NCBI GenBank assembly: GCA_016718205.1 | Contig: JADKEB010000015.1 | Location: 56,605 to 120,604, forward strand | Length of the DNA stretch: 64,000 bases | Reading direction: 5' to 3' | Source of the DNA: Saprospiraceae bacterium | GTDB lineage: Bacteria; Bacteroidota; Bacteroidia; Chitinophagales; Saprospiraceae | In this document: positions 11,601 to 23,433 of the stretch, one piece after another | Layout of the letters: each line of letters begins with the position of its first letter | Position numbering within the stretch: the first letter of the stretch is position 1 | Position numbers and translations under genes: made by a program | The notes under the pieces: generated by a model | Database searches by the model: none | What the model was told of the DNA's origin: nothing | What the model saw: the letters and a program-made list of their open reading frames with translations, nothing else

Positions 11601-14600
11601 AAAATACACAAACTTAGATTATGTAGGAATAGAGACTACAGGAGCTAATCTGTTGAATCTTACAAATATGACTTTTATTCATCTGGATTATTGGACACCA
11701 AATATGACAACCTTCAGGGTGAAGTTGGTCGATTTTGGTCCAAATGGTATATTTCAGGGATCTCCAAATGATGATAGGGAACATGAGATTGTTATTTCAA
11801 ATCCATCACTCTTCACCTGGAATTCATTAGACATCCCATTAAGTGCATTTACTGGACTATCATCAAGGGCCAAGATCGCTCAATTGATTATTTCTGGTCT
11901 TCCTGCAGGTCAAGGAACGGTATTTATAGATAATGTCTATTTTTCAACTGCAGCCTGCGTCAAAACATCGTTATCATGTGACCACAAAAATATTTCAGTG
12001 GACCAGAATTGCAGTTTTAGTACATCTGTCTTATTGCCTGGACTATTCCACAATGCAAGAATAAGACCTTTTCAAGGCACTCTCTTTCTTCAAAGTGGTA
12101 CCAGTCTATCTGCCACAAATCAACTGATTTTAGGTACACAAAAAACAAATATCACAACTATTTCTCGCTCCGTAATGAAGCTATTATTAGGTAAAAAACA
12201 TATTTACGAAATTGAATTTGTTGGAAACTCTTGTTGGGGTACCGTTGCATTTGAAGATAAGATGGCTCCTTCTATTATGTGTCTTCCTCCTACAACAGTA
12301 CAGTGCGACAGTGCTGCTTTGTATCTTATAAGTGACATCAAAGGTACCGTACTTAAGCGACCAACAAAAATGGACAACTGCGGATTTACTGCTGACTCAT
12401 TGCTAGTAGTCCATGATTTGCGCAAAGATTGTGGAGGAATGATTATCCGAAGCTGGTCTTACACTGATTGTGGAGGTATGGTAGCAAGCTGCAAGGATAC
12501 CATAGTGATAGCACCTATGGCTAAGGACAGAGTGATGAAGCCAGATACGAATAAGTTAGAAATTGCTTGCTCCAACCCAGCAAACCTATCACCAACCCCT
12601 GCAGTTCTTTTTGCAGCGGTCAAGGCTAAAATGTATGCGGATTCATTGGCGAGAAGATGTGGTACAACTGCACCTCCATGTGGATTAACAACAACACAGC
12701 TTGATGGTATTTCAGGATGGGCAGATTCTACAGCAAATAAAGCAGTATTCTTCTGGTTCAAAGATGTAGCATTAACAAAATATTCTTCAAGGGCAGAAGG
12801 TGTTTGTGGTATGATAAGTACTTACAAGGATATGACGATTAAGGATGATTGTTGTGAGAAAAAAGTCATGCGTACTACTACATTATTAGATTGGTGTAAT
12901 GGTAAAATTTATGAGCACACACATATTATTTTAATCACTGATAAAGTAAAACCATCTAAACCTGTTGTAACTCCATCAACGATCACAGTCAATGTAAATC
13001 CATGGGGCTGTACAGCCAATGCGTTATTGCCAGCTGCAACAATCACTGACAATTGTGACGCAGCTCCTACAGTAAGTATAGTAGACAGAGCAGGTGTGAT
13101 AGTAGTTCCTTCCAACAGAAGAGTGACTTTGGAGTGTGGTACTTATGAATTTGCGTACATAGGTAGAGATTGTTGTGGCAATGTATCAGATTCTACATTT
13201 GTAACAGTACAAGTAGTAGACCGTACAGCACCTACACCAGTAGTGAAGAGGGATATCGTAGTAAGCTTGGCTGTAGGCGGCTATGATCAGAATGGTAATC
13301 TACAGCCAGGAAGTGCTAAGTTGTATGCGGAGAGTATTGACAATGGCTCACATGACAACTGTAGCGAAAAAGTATTCATTGAAATTAGAAGACCTGAAGG
13401 ACAACCATTATGTGCTAATATAGGAGAAGGTGACCATAATAACAATATAACATTCAGAAATATTTGTAAGGACAGGCTCTTAGATGGTTGCGATACTATT
13501 GTAAATTACAATATAAATGATACTGATAACGGTGCCTTTGTTAAATTCTGTTGCGAAGATTTGGAATCTGGATCATCAGATATAAACGGCGATGAAATTT
13601 CAGATTTAGGTTTCCATCAAGTGATCATTAGAGTATGGGATGATGGAAACAAAAATGGTATCGTAGGTGATGTTGGCGACAACTGGAATGAATCTTGGGC
13701 AAATGTAAAAGTGGAGTGCAAACTTCCACCAGTGATCACACCACCTGCTGATGCTACAGTATTCTGTGACTGGCCGATAGAGACATCTACTACATGGAAG
13801 AAAGTAAAAGACGCTGATCTTAGCAAAACTGGAAAACCATGGGCTTATGGTGTATGTGGAGTAGTCAATGACGACGTTGAATTTAGAGATTCAGAAGATT
13901 TCAACAAGTGTGGAGTTGGATCTATCCATAGAGAATTCAGAGTTACAAATTGGAACCTGACAACATATTCACACCAGACTATTACAGTAAATGGTAGAGT
14001 TTCAGACTGGTCATTTTACAATGATTGGCCAGGTAAACCATGTGCATCGTATTATCACAATGTTCTACCAACTAATTATAAATATAATGTTGATCAATAC
14101 ACAAGCAATCCATCATTCATAAATCTTGCGAAAGAAATAGGTACTACCACATGTGAAGGACCTACAGATGCAAAGATCAAAGAATGTACTCCATTGTATC
14201 AAGCAGGCCCATGTGATGTTATAGGTATCAACATTAAGAAGTGGGATTTCACATTTGAGGATGGCGAGTGTAAGAAGTGGGTAGTAGACTATCACTTTAT
14301 CAACTGGTGTGACCATAAAGAGGTAGTATATCGTAAGATATGGACATACAATGATGAGACACCACCGGTGATCAGAGACAGTTCATTCTGTATTCCTGTA
14401 GGAACAGGTATCACAAGTGGCAATACATGTCGTACAGTATTTAGTGCTAAGAAATCTGCACAAGATGTAGGATGTATAGCAGGACAAGATACATGGTTGA
14501 AATGGCAGATCTTCATAGACATCAATAATGATGGTACGAATGATTATCTGATGAGTTCATTTGTTCCGCCACATTTTTCTTATGGTTCTACAGATCTTGA

Positions 14601-16469
14601 ACATGGACTTCGCACAAAATATGTTAGGCCTACGAAAGCAGGTGAACAAGTGACAGTAGACATACCAGGAGTTATCGACGGTCCATGGAGTAAACATAAA
14701 GTGACCTACAAAGTTACGGATGGATGCCACAATTACGAAGTAGCAACCGATATCATAGAGATACAGGACAAAAAAGCACCTACACCTTACTGCGTACCAC
14801 TGAGTACAGCATTGATGGCAGGACTTCCTACTGCACGTATGGTAGAGCTTTGGGCAAGAGACTTTGACAAAGGAGCCTTCGACAATTGTACAGCTTCAGG
14901 AAATTTGATGTTTACATTTGAAGGATGGACAAAGAGCTTAGGTTCAAGTTATCCTTCAGGTTCAAGACAGGGTCAATTGCATAGAAATTATGACCACTAT
15001 TTTGATGCTAATGGTTGGGTAGCGGATGTTACTAGTACAACACTTTCGAGCACCAACTCAGTAAGACAGAGATACCTGAGAGGTGAATTACAAATTTGGA
15101 TGCAAGCACAAAAATCTTCAGGATATGTGTATACCACTACTGGAGAGAAGAATTGAAGAGTAGACGTAACTGATGAGCACCTGAATTCAGACTGGTGTAT
15201 GACTACCTTGAAGGTAATATGTAACGGAACAGGATGTCCGGGTGGTGCAGGATCAAGAATAGCAGGAACAGTAGCTACTGAGTCAAATCAGGCAGTCAAC
15301 AATGTAACTGTGACGATAGATGCCAATATCACTGAGTACCCTGTATCAGTAACCACTCCTGCCAATGGTACATATGAGAAGAGTGTTCCAAACGGAATCG
15401 ATTACGAAGTTACAGCAAGCAAAGGTGGCGACTACATCAATGGAGTAAGTACACTTGACCTTGTGCTGATACAGCAACATATCTTAGGTATAAATACGAT
15501 ATCTTCACCATACAAGTTGATAGCAGCAGATGTAGACAACAATGGAACAGTATCGGCAAAAGACTTAGTAGAGTTGAGAAAACTGATCTTAGGTATCTAC
15601 AATGAGTTGCCAAACAACTCCAGTTGGAGATTCCTATATCTTCACAGACTATGAATGCGAGCAATCCATTCCCTTATCTTGAGAAGATAGCCATCTCTTC
15701 TTTGGACAATGATATGATGAACCAAAACTTCGTAGCTGTTAAGATAGGAGATGTCAATGGAAACGTTACTACCAATGTAGCTAACCCTACAGTAGAAAGC
15801 AGAAGCGCAAACACAGTAGCAATGTCTGTAGCAGAGCAAACTATCGCAGCTGGTGATGTAGTAGACATCGCTGTAACAGCAGCCAACTTCAATGATGTAG
15901 CTGGCTTCCAGTACACTATGAACCTTAAAGGTGCAAGCTTTGTAGGTATCAATGGTGGTGCTATCGGAATCAGTGAAAACAACATCGGAGTGATCGCAAA
16001 TGATGTAGTGACTATGTCTTATGCATCAGACAGAGGTGTTACAGTAGCAAATGATGAAGTACTCTTTACTATCACAGTAAAAGCAGACAGAGCGGTGAAA
16101 GTAAGCGAAATGCTTTCAATCGGATCAGCAGTGACTTCAGCAGAAGCATACACTAGTGACCTTAAAGTAGGCAAAGTAAGCTTAGAAGTAAGAACTGCAC
16201 CAGCAACGGCGATCTCATTGATGCAAAACGAGCCTAACCCATTCAAGGGTCAGACTACAGTGAGCTTCATGATGCCTGATGCAGCAGCAGCTACATTGAG
16301 TGTATATGACGTAACCGGAAAAGTTGTATCAGTAAGAAACATCAATGCAAACAAAGGCTTGAATAGTGAAGTATTCACAAGAGAGCAGTTGGGAGCAAGC
16401 GGTGTGATGTACTACACACTTAAGAGCGGTGACTTCACAGCAACTAAGAAAATGATCATCATAGAGTAA
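8692..16469 (+). CDS. Giant secreted multimodular protein: carbohydrate-binding-like modules, dockerin-like repeats, T9SS type-A domain; interrupted
   Basis: The start is taken at 8692, where a signal peptide follows (LLYFFFFSFCFSGSVFA); the longer frame from 8554 begins in a repeat. After an Ig/Fn3-like region come three near-identical modules of about 155 residues (CP-x-ANVINIYG ... VDIYLDNIYFS) at about 9150-9615, 9655-10125 and 10165-10640. Two diverged copies follow to about 11950. They resemble beta-sandwich carbohydrate-binding modules. Long HYR-like regions follow, then two dockerin-like calcium loops (GVSTLDLVLIQQHILGI; DVDNNGTVSAKDLVELRKLI, about 15440-15600). A T9SS type-A domain (NEPNPFKGQTTVSF) ends the protein. 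The frame is interrupted by an in-frame TGA at 15154-15156 and by a frameshift near 15630-15655. Confidence 0.85.
9150..10640 (+). repeat. Three tandem coding repeats of about 0.5 kb
   Basis: Three consecutive copies encode the NWGQSGFCCVN ... FNYQGTLL ... WTRVSLPKSAFTGMTW ... VDIYLDNIYF module. They differ mostly at synonymous or single-residue positions, which suggests recent amplification or gene conversion. Two much older copies follow at about 11018-11440 and 11475-11950. Confidence 0.88.
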
Positions 16470-16547
16470 TCGATGTCATATGTGTAAGAATCAATCCAGA
16501 AGCAGAGACTCTGGATAGACTCTGAAAAGGTATGAAATTGGTTTTGG

Positions 16548-16582
16548 AAAGGCCTGTCTTCAAATGGTGAGGACAGGCCTTT
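16548..16582 (+). terminator. Probable transcription terminator
   Basis: AAAGGCCTGTC (16548-16558) pairs perfectly with GACAGGCCTTT (16572-16582), an 11-bp GC-rich stem followed by T residues. It lies about 80 bases after the stop of the giant T9SS protein. Confidence 0.8.
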
Positions 16583-16658
16583 TAGATGATATATCATTGC
16601 CCTTCTACACTGCAGAAAGTTTCACCCACTTCGTCCATTGGTTTATAAAAAAAGATTA

Positions 16659-17282
16659 CTACTTCTTTTTAAATATCAATACCTCGTCTTTTGGTATAGC
16701 CAATCCATCCTGACTATAGATTCTGGATTTTATTTCTAAATAATTTTTATCTATTCTAAATTCAGTATCAGCATTTAAATAGTTAATAAATTTGTTTTCA
16801 CTTTTAGCATCCTCTTCTCTGACGCCTATTTTAGTGGAAAATGATAAATTGGAAGTCAATTCGCCTTTATTCCTGAATTTATAATATCCTGACATAAAAT
16901 TGACCGCGGACTTTCCTTCGAAAATGAAATATTCTGATCCTGAAATACTGGTTTTTTCATTCTTAAATGTGATAAACATATCGTATTGATGCACTTTTTT
17001 GTCCACATTCATTACAGCACCATCAGACACATAACCTAAAAAATCCCATGTGCCCAACAATGGTGTATTGTCGTATTTGCATCTGCCCTTAGTATATTCT
17101 ATCTGATAACAATCGGCATAAAATTTATTATCATAGGTTACTCCATTACAGCCGCAAATCGGGTTTAAGATATCTGGAATTGAGCAATTGACAGAGTAGG
17201 TAGGAGTACAATCGTTTGTTTTCCTACATGAATGGAAACTCAAAATAAATGTGCAAAAAATTAAAAGTCTGTACATATTCAA
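16659..17282 (-). CDS. Kazal-domain lipoprotein
   Basis: The 207-residue product has a lipoprotein signal peptide ending in LSFHSC, so the mature N-terminal cysteine would anchor it in a membrane. Residues about 25-70 form a Kazal-type serine protease inhibitor-like domain (NPICGCNGVTYDNKFYADC). The rest has no recognised domain and looks like a beta-rich lipocalin-like region. The gene is intact and stands alone, convergent with the preceding plus-strand gene. Kazal domains bind and block serine proteases in known cases; whether this one inhibits is not shown. Confidence 0.75.
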   Translation of the reverse strand: MNMYRLLIFCTFILSFHSCRKTNDCTPTYSVNCSIPDILNPICGCNGVTYDNKFYADCYQIEYTKGRCKYDNTPLLGTWDFLGYVSDGAVMNVDKKVHQYDMFITFKNEKTSISGSEYFIFEGKSAVNFMSGYYKFRNKGELTSNLSFSTKIGVREEDAKSENKFINYLNADTEFRIDKNYLEIKSRIYSQDGLAIPKDEVLIFKKK

Positions 17283-17354
17283 CGTTTTTTATTACAAGAC
17301 GTTGAAAAATGGGTCGAGGTTGGTATTTCTATCATTTATTCTGTTTGTTATACA

Positions 17355-20197
17355 TCACTCCTTCACCACCAGATTGATCATCCTGCCTGGGACTACGATG
17401 ATCTTTATCAATTCTTTGCCTTCTACGTATTTTTTGATATTGCCCAATGACAGTGCTATGGATTGGATTTCTTGCTGAGACAGGTTAGCAGGTACCTCTA
17501 CAAGATCACGTTTTTTGCCATTGACGCATACGGGATATTCCACAGTATCCTGCACCATATACTTTTCTTCAAACTTTGGATACTCAGACTTATGCACAGA
17601 TTGCTTTTGTCCCAGTAGAGACCACAATTCCTCAGTGATAAATGGTGCAAATGGAGCCAGCAAGATATTTAATGGTTCAAGAATTTTTATTTTGTTGCAT
17701 TCCAATCTTTTCAGCTCATTGACACACATCATAAATGCGCTGACACAGGTATTGAATGAGAAACGCTCTATATCTTCGGTGACTTTTTTAATAGTAGTGT
17801 GCAGGATTTTATATTCTTCGGCCGAGGGATTGTCATCTGACACCTTAAAACTTCCATCACTGATGAACAAACTCCAGTATTTGCGCAGGAATCGGTTGAC
17901 ACCATCTATACCTTTGGTGTCCCATGGTTTGGACTGCTCGATCGGACCCAAAAACATCTCATACATTCGGAAACAATCGGCACCGTATCTCGCTACTACT
18001 TCATCAGGATTCTGAACATTGTATTTGGATTTTGACATTTTTTCCTGAACGATATTGACAGTAAAATGTTCTTCACCATTTTCGTCATTTATCCAATGGT
18101 ATTTTGATTCATCACCATCTACATTGTATAGGTGGCCGATATTTCTGTAATATTCATCAAACTTATCTTTTGTAAGTCTATATTGTCCATCAAGATAGTC
18201 CAGTACATAAGCCAGTCTGATCGAACTTCCTGCATGAAACAGAACATCGGCTGTCAAATCCTTTTGATTACCAATATAAACCTGATCATCATCTCCAAAT
18301 TTAAGGTTTTCTGCATAATACCCATATGCCGTAATCATCCCCTGATTGATCAAACGCTTAAAGGGTTCTGTTGTCGGCACATATCCTAAATCATACAAAA
18401 ACTTGTGCCATGTTCTGGAGTACATCAGGTGTCCTACCGCGTGCTCTGTACCTCCAACATACAAATCTACATCTTGCCAATAGTCAATAGCTTCCTTTGA
18501 TGCAAATGCATGATCATTTCGGGCATCCATATATCTCAGGAAGTACCAGGATGACCCGGCAAATCCGGGCATAGTATCCGTTTCCAGTTGCATACCTGGG
18601 ATTTGTTGTACCCACTTTTCTGCTCTGGCTACCGGTGATTTTCCGCCCGATGCCGGTTGGAAGTTTTCAAGCTCGGGTAGTTCGAGCGGCAATGTATCTA
18701 TATCCAATGCATGCGAAACTCCTTCGCTATCATAAGCTATTGGAAAAGGTTCTCCCCAGTATCTCTGTCGTGAGTAATTGGCATCTCGGAGTTTGTAATT
18801 GATCTTTTTTGAGCCTATCTTTTTTTGTTCAATTCTTACAAACATTTCCTTGATGGCGTCTTTGACTTCCATGCCATTGAGAAAATCAGAGTTGATCATC
18901 TTACCCACTTTTTCATGGATGTTAGCACCCGGATAATCTGTTTTATCTACTACAGGGATGATCTGCAATCCAAATTTAGTCGCAAAAATCTGATCTCGTT
19001 CATCATCACTCGGTACCGCCATGATAGCGCCAGTACCATAATCTTTCAGTACGTATTCTCCCAACCAAACCGGTATCTTTTGACCGTTGAATGGGTGGAT
19101 GCAATAAGCTCCTGTAAATACACCCGTCACTTCCTTGACCTCGGCCATACGATCTATTTCTGATCTTCCTGAGACGTATTCCAGATATGCATCAACAGCT
19201 TCTTTTCTTTCAGGCGTTGTAATGATCGGTACCCAATCATGCTCTGGTGCCAGGACCATATAAGTGGCTCCAAAAATCGTATCAGGTCTTGTGGTAAATA
19301 TCTCCAATACCAGATCATGACCATATACATCAAAGAACACCTGAGCACCTTCGGATCTGCCTATCCAGTTGCGCTGCATGGCCTTAAGTGCGTCAGACCA
19401 CTCTAAAGTATCCAGATCTCTGAGCAATCTTTCAGCATATGCAGTAATCCTGAGTGACCACTGCATCATGGCTTTTTTTTCTACAGGGTGACCTCCTCTT
19501 TCAGAATATCCATCCTTCACCTCATCATTAGCCAATACAGTACCAAGTGCTTCACACCAGTTGACAAATCCTGTCTTACGGTAGGCCAAGCGGTAATTCA
19601 TCAGCACATCATCCTTTGCTTTGGCGGACATAACTTTCCACTCATCTGCTGAAAATACAGCGTCCTGACTACTGGCAGCCAGTACCGACTGATTTCCATC
19701 TTTCTCAAAAGCAGCGATCAACTGAGCAATGGGCAATGCCCTGTCTGCTGATGTATCATAATAATGGTGAAATAACTGGAGAAAGATCCACTGTGTCCAT
19801 TTGTAGTAAGAAGGATCAGATGTTTTGACCTCTCTGCCCCAGTCAAAACTAAAACCGATATTGTCCAATTGCTCTCTGTATCGTTTGATATTATCATCTG
19901 TGGATTTTGCCGGGTGTACGCCCGTTTGGATAGCATATTGTTCTGCCGGGAGCCAAAAGCATCATATCCCATAGGATGGAGCACATTGAAACCCTGCAGT
20001 CTTTTGTACCGCGCAAATATATCAGAAGCGATATATCCAAGAGGATGACCTACATGCAGTCCAGCTCCGGATGGATATGGAAACATATCCAGTACATAAA
20101 ACTTAGGTTTAGTGGTATCATTGTCTACTTTATACAACTTGGTGTCTGTCCAGTGTTTCCACCATTTGCCTTCTATATTTTCCGGATGATAATGCAT
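17355..20197 (-). CDS. leuS: Leucyl-tRNA synthetase, with one frameshift
   Basis: LeuRS charges tRNA-Leu with leucine. The first frame (20197 to about 19950) contains MFPYPSG and the HIGH motif HVGHPLGY (about residues 48-55). The second frame carries the editing domain (GTGAIMAVPSDDERD), SSWYFLRYMD, GTEHAVGHLMYSRTWHKFLYD and the KMSKS motif EKMSKSKYN. The break is explained by one missing base near 19951, where GGCTCCCGG should read GGCCTCCCGG, giving DAFG-LPAEQYAIQTG. The total of about 947 codons is normal for the family. A lethal break in a normally single-copy essential gene points to sequence error here, or to a second leuS elsewhere. Confidence 0.95.
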
Positions 20198-20366
20198 GTG
20201 AAATTAAATTTTTTATTTACTGCCTAAATTTATAAAATGCAAAATTAAATATTTATATAAGAAATTGAGATATGATTTGTAATTTTGATGCTTTATTAAA
20301 GAAAATCCATCATAGTCTAAGAGTGGACAATGTCCGCTACTATCATCATGCATATAAAAAACAACC

Positions 20367-20981
20367 ATGCACAGAATATATTTTCATGAAAAAAACCCCA
20401 ACAAACGGGATCTCAAAGAAGTAGCCGACAGAATCAATCAGGGAGAAATAGTGATCTTCCCTACAGATACCATCTATGCTATCGGATGCCTGATGACCAA
20501 CCGAACCGGTATCGAAAAGATCTGCCGCATCATGAATAAAAAAGAAAAGCAGGCCAAAATGTCATTGATCTGTCCCAATATCAGCGTCATCTCTCAATAC
20601 ACGATTCAGATCAGCAATGATGTATTTAAGACTATGAAACGTTATCTGCCCGGACCATACACTTTTATCCTTAAATCCAATAACTACGTTCAAAAATTCT
20701 TTAAAAACAGCAAGGAAGAGATTGGTGTACGTATTCCTGACAATGAAATTCTGAATAGTCTGCAGGAATTTCTGAATGCTCCATTGATCTCCACTTCACT
20801 CAACAGTGAAGACGATATCCAAAAATACTATACTGACCCTGATGAAATCCAAGAAATATTTACCCATAAGGTAGATATACTCATGGATGGTGGCATCGGG
20901 GACTATGCAGAATCTACAGTTTTGGACTGCACAGGTACTGAAATAGAATTGCTAAGAGAAGGCAAAGGTGAAGTGTATTGA
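20367..20981 (+). CDS. YrdC/Sua5-family L-threonylcarbamoyladenylate synthase-like protein
   Basis: The 204-residue protein is a single YrdC domain. Motifs include GEIVIFPTDTIYAIGC near residue 30, a KKEKQAKMSLIC segment, LPGPYTFIL, and GVRIPDN. It resembles the YciO/TsaC group. TsaC proteins make threonylcarbamoyl-AMP for the t6A modification of tRNA; YciO-type members are less well defined, so the exact role is uncertain. The gene is intact, divergent from leuS, with a 169-bp shared promoter region. Confidence 0.82.
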   Translation: MHRIYFHEKNPNKRDLKEVADRINQGEIVIFPTDTIYAIGCLMTNRTGIEKICRIMNKKEKQAKMSLICPNISVISQYTIQISNDVFKTMKRYLPGPYTFILKSNNYVQKFFKNSKEEIGVRIPDNEILNSLQEFLNAPLISTSLNSEDDIQKYYTDPDEIQEIFTHKVDILMDGGIGDYAESTVLDCTGTEIELLREGKGEVY

Positions 20982-21037
20982 AAAGTGGGATGATCCCCTA
21001 ATTACGAATCTCATTATTAAATATTTAGGAATATTTA

Positions 21038-21118
21038 GGAAGTCAGATCTTGAATTTAATATTCTTTTGACCTAAAGCATATATTACAGACATTTTACTT
21101 ATCATATATAGACTCTAA
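21038..21118 (+). repeat. Dispersed 80-bp intergenic repeat, copy 1
   Basis: GGAAGTCAG, TTTAATAT, CTTTTGACCT, AAGCATATAT, TACAGACATT and GACTCTAA occur in the same order in the reverse complement of 63581-63665, with about 85-90% identity by eye. It sits 115 bp upstream of the DUF3267 gene. The sequence just left of it, 21019-21040, is a tandem AATATTTAGG. Function is unknown. Confidence 0.75.
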
Positions 21119-21232
21119 CAAAGCCATAAAATATATCATAGGCAATACTTTATTTTAAAAAATAACAAAATCAAAGTTTAGGTGTTTAACAACTTTAATA
21201 AACATAAATGTAATAAACATTAATACATAACC

Positions 21233-21754
21233 ATGCTTTTAAAACCAAATGAATTGAATGAAAATGGATATGTATTATTGGATAGTTTAGATCATCAGTA
21301 TCTTATTCCTTTTGTGCGCCAGAATTTAAAAAATTGGACCTTGATTTCCTTGATATATACATTTTTAAATGTTGTCCTGATCTTATTCACTTTTTATTGG
21401 ATTTGGAAAGGGGTAAATCATCAAGGCATGAAATTTGGAGATTGTGTCTCTTACCTGTCTTTTGGAATCATTTTTGCATTTTTACTGATACCTGTTCATG
21501 AGTACATCCATGTTTTGGCTTACAAGTCACAAGGTTCAAACCGTACATCCTATGACTCAAACTGGAAGAAATTTTATTTTATGGCATTGGCTGATAAATT
21601 TGTGGCGAATAAAAAAGAATTCAGCATTGTCGCTCTTGCTCCTTTTGTGGTAATTAATTCTATACTGATCTTAGGTTTGTTTTTGGTCAAAGGATTATGG
21701 TGTTTTACTATTTTAGGCACCTTAATGATGTCCATCCGCCTTCCACCAAAATGA
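21233..21754 (+). CDS. DUF3267-type putative zincin membrane protease, C-terminus probably lost
   Basis: The 173-residue protein has four hydrophobic segments and the zinc-protease motif HEYIH at residues 89-93 at the end of the second segment, as in DUF3267 proteins. The last dozen residues (MSIRLPPK) do not look like the family. They are encoded by the same bases that form the end of the opposing phosphoesterase fragment, so a deletion junction near 21.73 kb probably removed the native C-terminus. The substrate is unknown. Confidence 0.65.
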   Translation: MLLKPNELNENGYVLLDSLDHQYLIPFVRQNLKNWTLISLIYTFLNVVLILFTFYWIWKGVNHQGMKFGDCVSYLSFGIIFAFLLIPVHEYIHVLAYKSQGSNRTSYDSNWKKFYFMALADKFVANKKEFSIVALAPFVVINSILILGLFLVKGLWCFTILGTLMMSIRLPPK

Positions 21755-22299
21755 AAAGGATATCGCATCTTCATTTTCTTGGATGTTTTTATCTTCAGAC
21801 ATTAAAGGTGTGATTGAAAATTGGGTCTCTATTTCGTTTTCAATATTCTCATGAGCATGATTGAATATCGCCACGTTTCTTAGTCCACCAGCTACCGCAT
21901 TATTCAAAACCCGAATAATAATTTCTGTGCTGTCACTTATCGTTTTAAATGGAAAATTTCCATCTTTATTCGGTTTGATTCTTTGATGATTTATCCATAC
22001 TTGAGCGCCGTCATCTGCATTGAGTTTTAAAATGGCATTTGACTTGGTTTTTATTTTTTTGTGATACCAAAACACACTGTTAGGCATCGTCAGCCTGTGT
22101 GGAAGATTTTTCAATTGAGCATTCTTAAAATCAGGTGTTTTGAAAACGATGTAGTGTCTCAGTGTCATCTCCGGGAACGAATAGCCAATTTTTTAGTCAC
22201 ATCATCTACTTGTTTTGAAATTTGATTTTGGCTTATTGAAAGATTATGTACACCCAAAGCCAACCAAATCCATAAAGCCATCCGAAATTTCTTCATCAT
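21722..22299 (-). pseudogene. N-terminal fragment of a secreted phosphoesterase-like protein
   Basis: The start at 22299 overlaps the stop of the FAD oxidoreductase gene (ATGA). A signal peptide (MALWIWLALGVHNLSIS) precedes a beta-sandwich domain with ADDGAQVWINHQRI. A frame change lies near 22170 between the two parts. The reading frame ends abruptly at 21722 in the tail of the DUF3267 gene. In related Bacteroidota such domains precede purple acid phosphatase-like metallophosphoesterases; no catalytic domain is left here, so the assignment rests on context and is moderate. It is the last gene of the HAD-DUF5690-FAD operon. Confidence 0.5.
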
Positions 22300-23433
22300 G
22301 AGAATATGTTATTGATATGTTGGGCTGCCCATCCTAGACTCACAGTCATGCCTTTACCGCCTATAGCCGTCACGACATGGATACGATGGTCTATTTTTTT
22401 ATGAAAAATGGGTTCTTTTTTACTTTGAGAATAACATCCTGCCCATGTCCGAGCCATAGTGTAGTCTATATCCATTATTTTTTTGGCTTCCGCTACCATG
22501 AAATCGTTGATGGACTGATTGTTGTCCTGAAGTTGTAGATGATGTTCTTCGTCAATGGTCGCATATTCATGTGAGTCACCCAAAATAATACTACCATTCG
22601 CTGTTTGTTTAAATAAAATATGGACACCCAGTTGATTTTGGAACGAAGTTTTGTCTTCATCTGCTTTGATACGACTATAAGAAGGACATTCTGAAAAGCT
22701 CTCATACCTCCTAATAGTCCACCCGGTAAGCACAGAACCAGGTATAGATGTATGCTGTGGTATGGTTTCCATCATTTGCAACTTGACCAGTTGGATGTCT
22801 GCCTTTGGAAATTCTTCTGGAAACAGTGATTGATATTCACTGCCATTACAGATGATGACTTGACCACCTACCCATTTGTCACCAGCAGTATCAAAAACAA
22901 TGGCTTCGTTTTCGGTTTCATAAATATCTACGATCCGCTTACCATTGATGATGTGCATACCTAACCCTTGGACAAGATATTGGGTGATGGCAGGTATCGT
23001 TTTTCTGCTGTCGGCGTTGATTTCGTCCGGAAAAAATAACGCTCCTTTGACATAATCATCTTTGAGCATAGGATATTTTTCTTTACACTGTTGGGCTGTG
23101 ATCAGCTGAGATGGATATGCGTTTGCTTTATTGATATGGTGCAGCTCTTTGAGTGTCATTTCATCTTCGTCTGATGCTATGCATATACTACTCTTTGCGT
23201 ACAGAGATATATCTGCATGGGTGGCCATATCCAGGTAATGTTGTAGAAGCGATACCGTACTTTTGCCATTCGACTCCAAAACCTGAGGGTACTACCTGAC
23301 CAAAATTAAGAATACTGGCTCCCATGGCTTACGTATTTTTCGATAAGCAAGACTTTAAGCCCTTTTGAAGACTGTGATACGCATGAGATAAGCCAAGGAT
23401 ACCACCTATGACTATAAGATCGTACTTAAACAT
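22296..23433 (-). pseudogene. TIGR03364-type FAD-dependent oxidoreductase of phosphonate catabolism, frameshifted near its start
   Basis: The start at 23433 gives MFKYDLIVIGGILGLSHAYH, an FAD-binding GxGxxG-like segment. After two single-base changes (about 23385 and 23330) the expected LNFGQVVPSGFGVEW follows. The rest (23279-22296) is open and matches the amino-oxidase-type family TIGR03364, ending GGKGMTVSLGWAAQH. Relatives oxidise 2-aminoethylphosphonate or its N-methyl form to phosphonoacetaldehyde. The upstream DUF5690 gene overlaps its start by 8 bases and the downstream phosphoesterase overlaps its stop, so the operon is translationally coupled. Confidence 0.8.

Noticed and set aside
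15154..15156. TGA as a recoded selenocysteine
   Set aside because: No SECIS-like hairpin, no selenoprotein family, and neighbouring genes show ordinary sequence breaks.
20321..20337. Imperfect palindrome AGTGGACAATGTCCGCT between leuS and the YrdC gene
   Set aside because: Short and imperfect, no second copy found; not enough to call an operator.
22168..22299. Separate small gene before the phosphoesterase fragment
   Set aside because: The signal peptide frame joins the beta-sandwich frame through one indel, so it is one gene.
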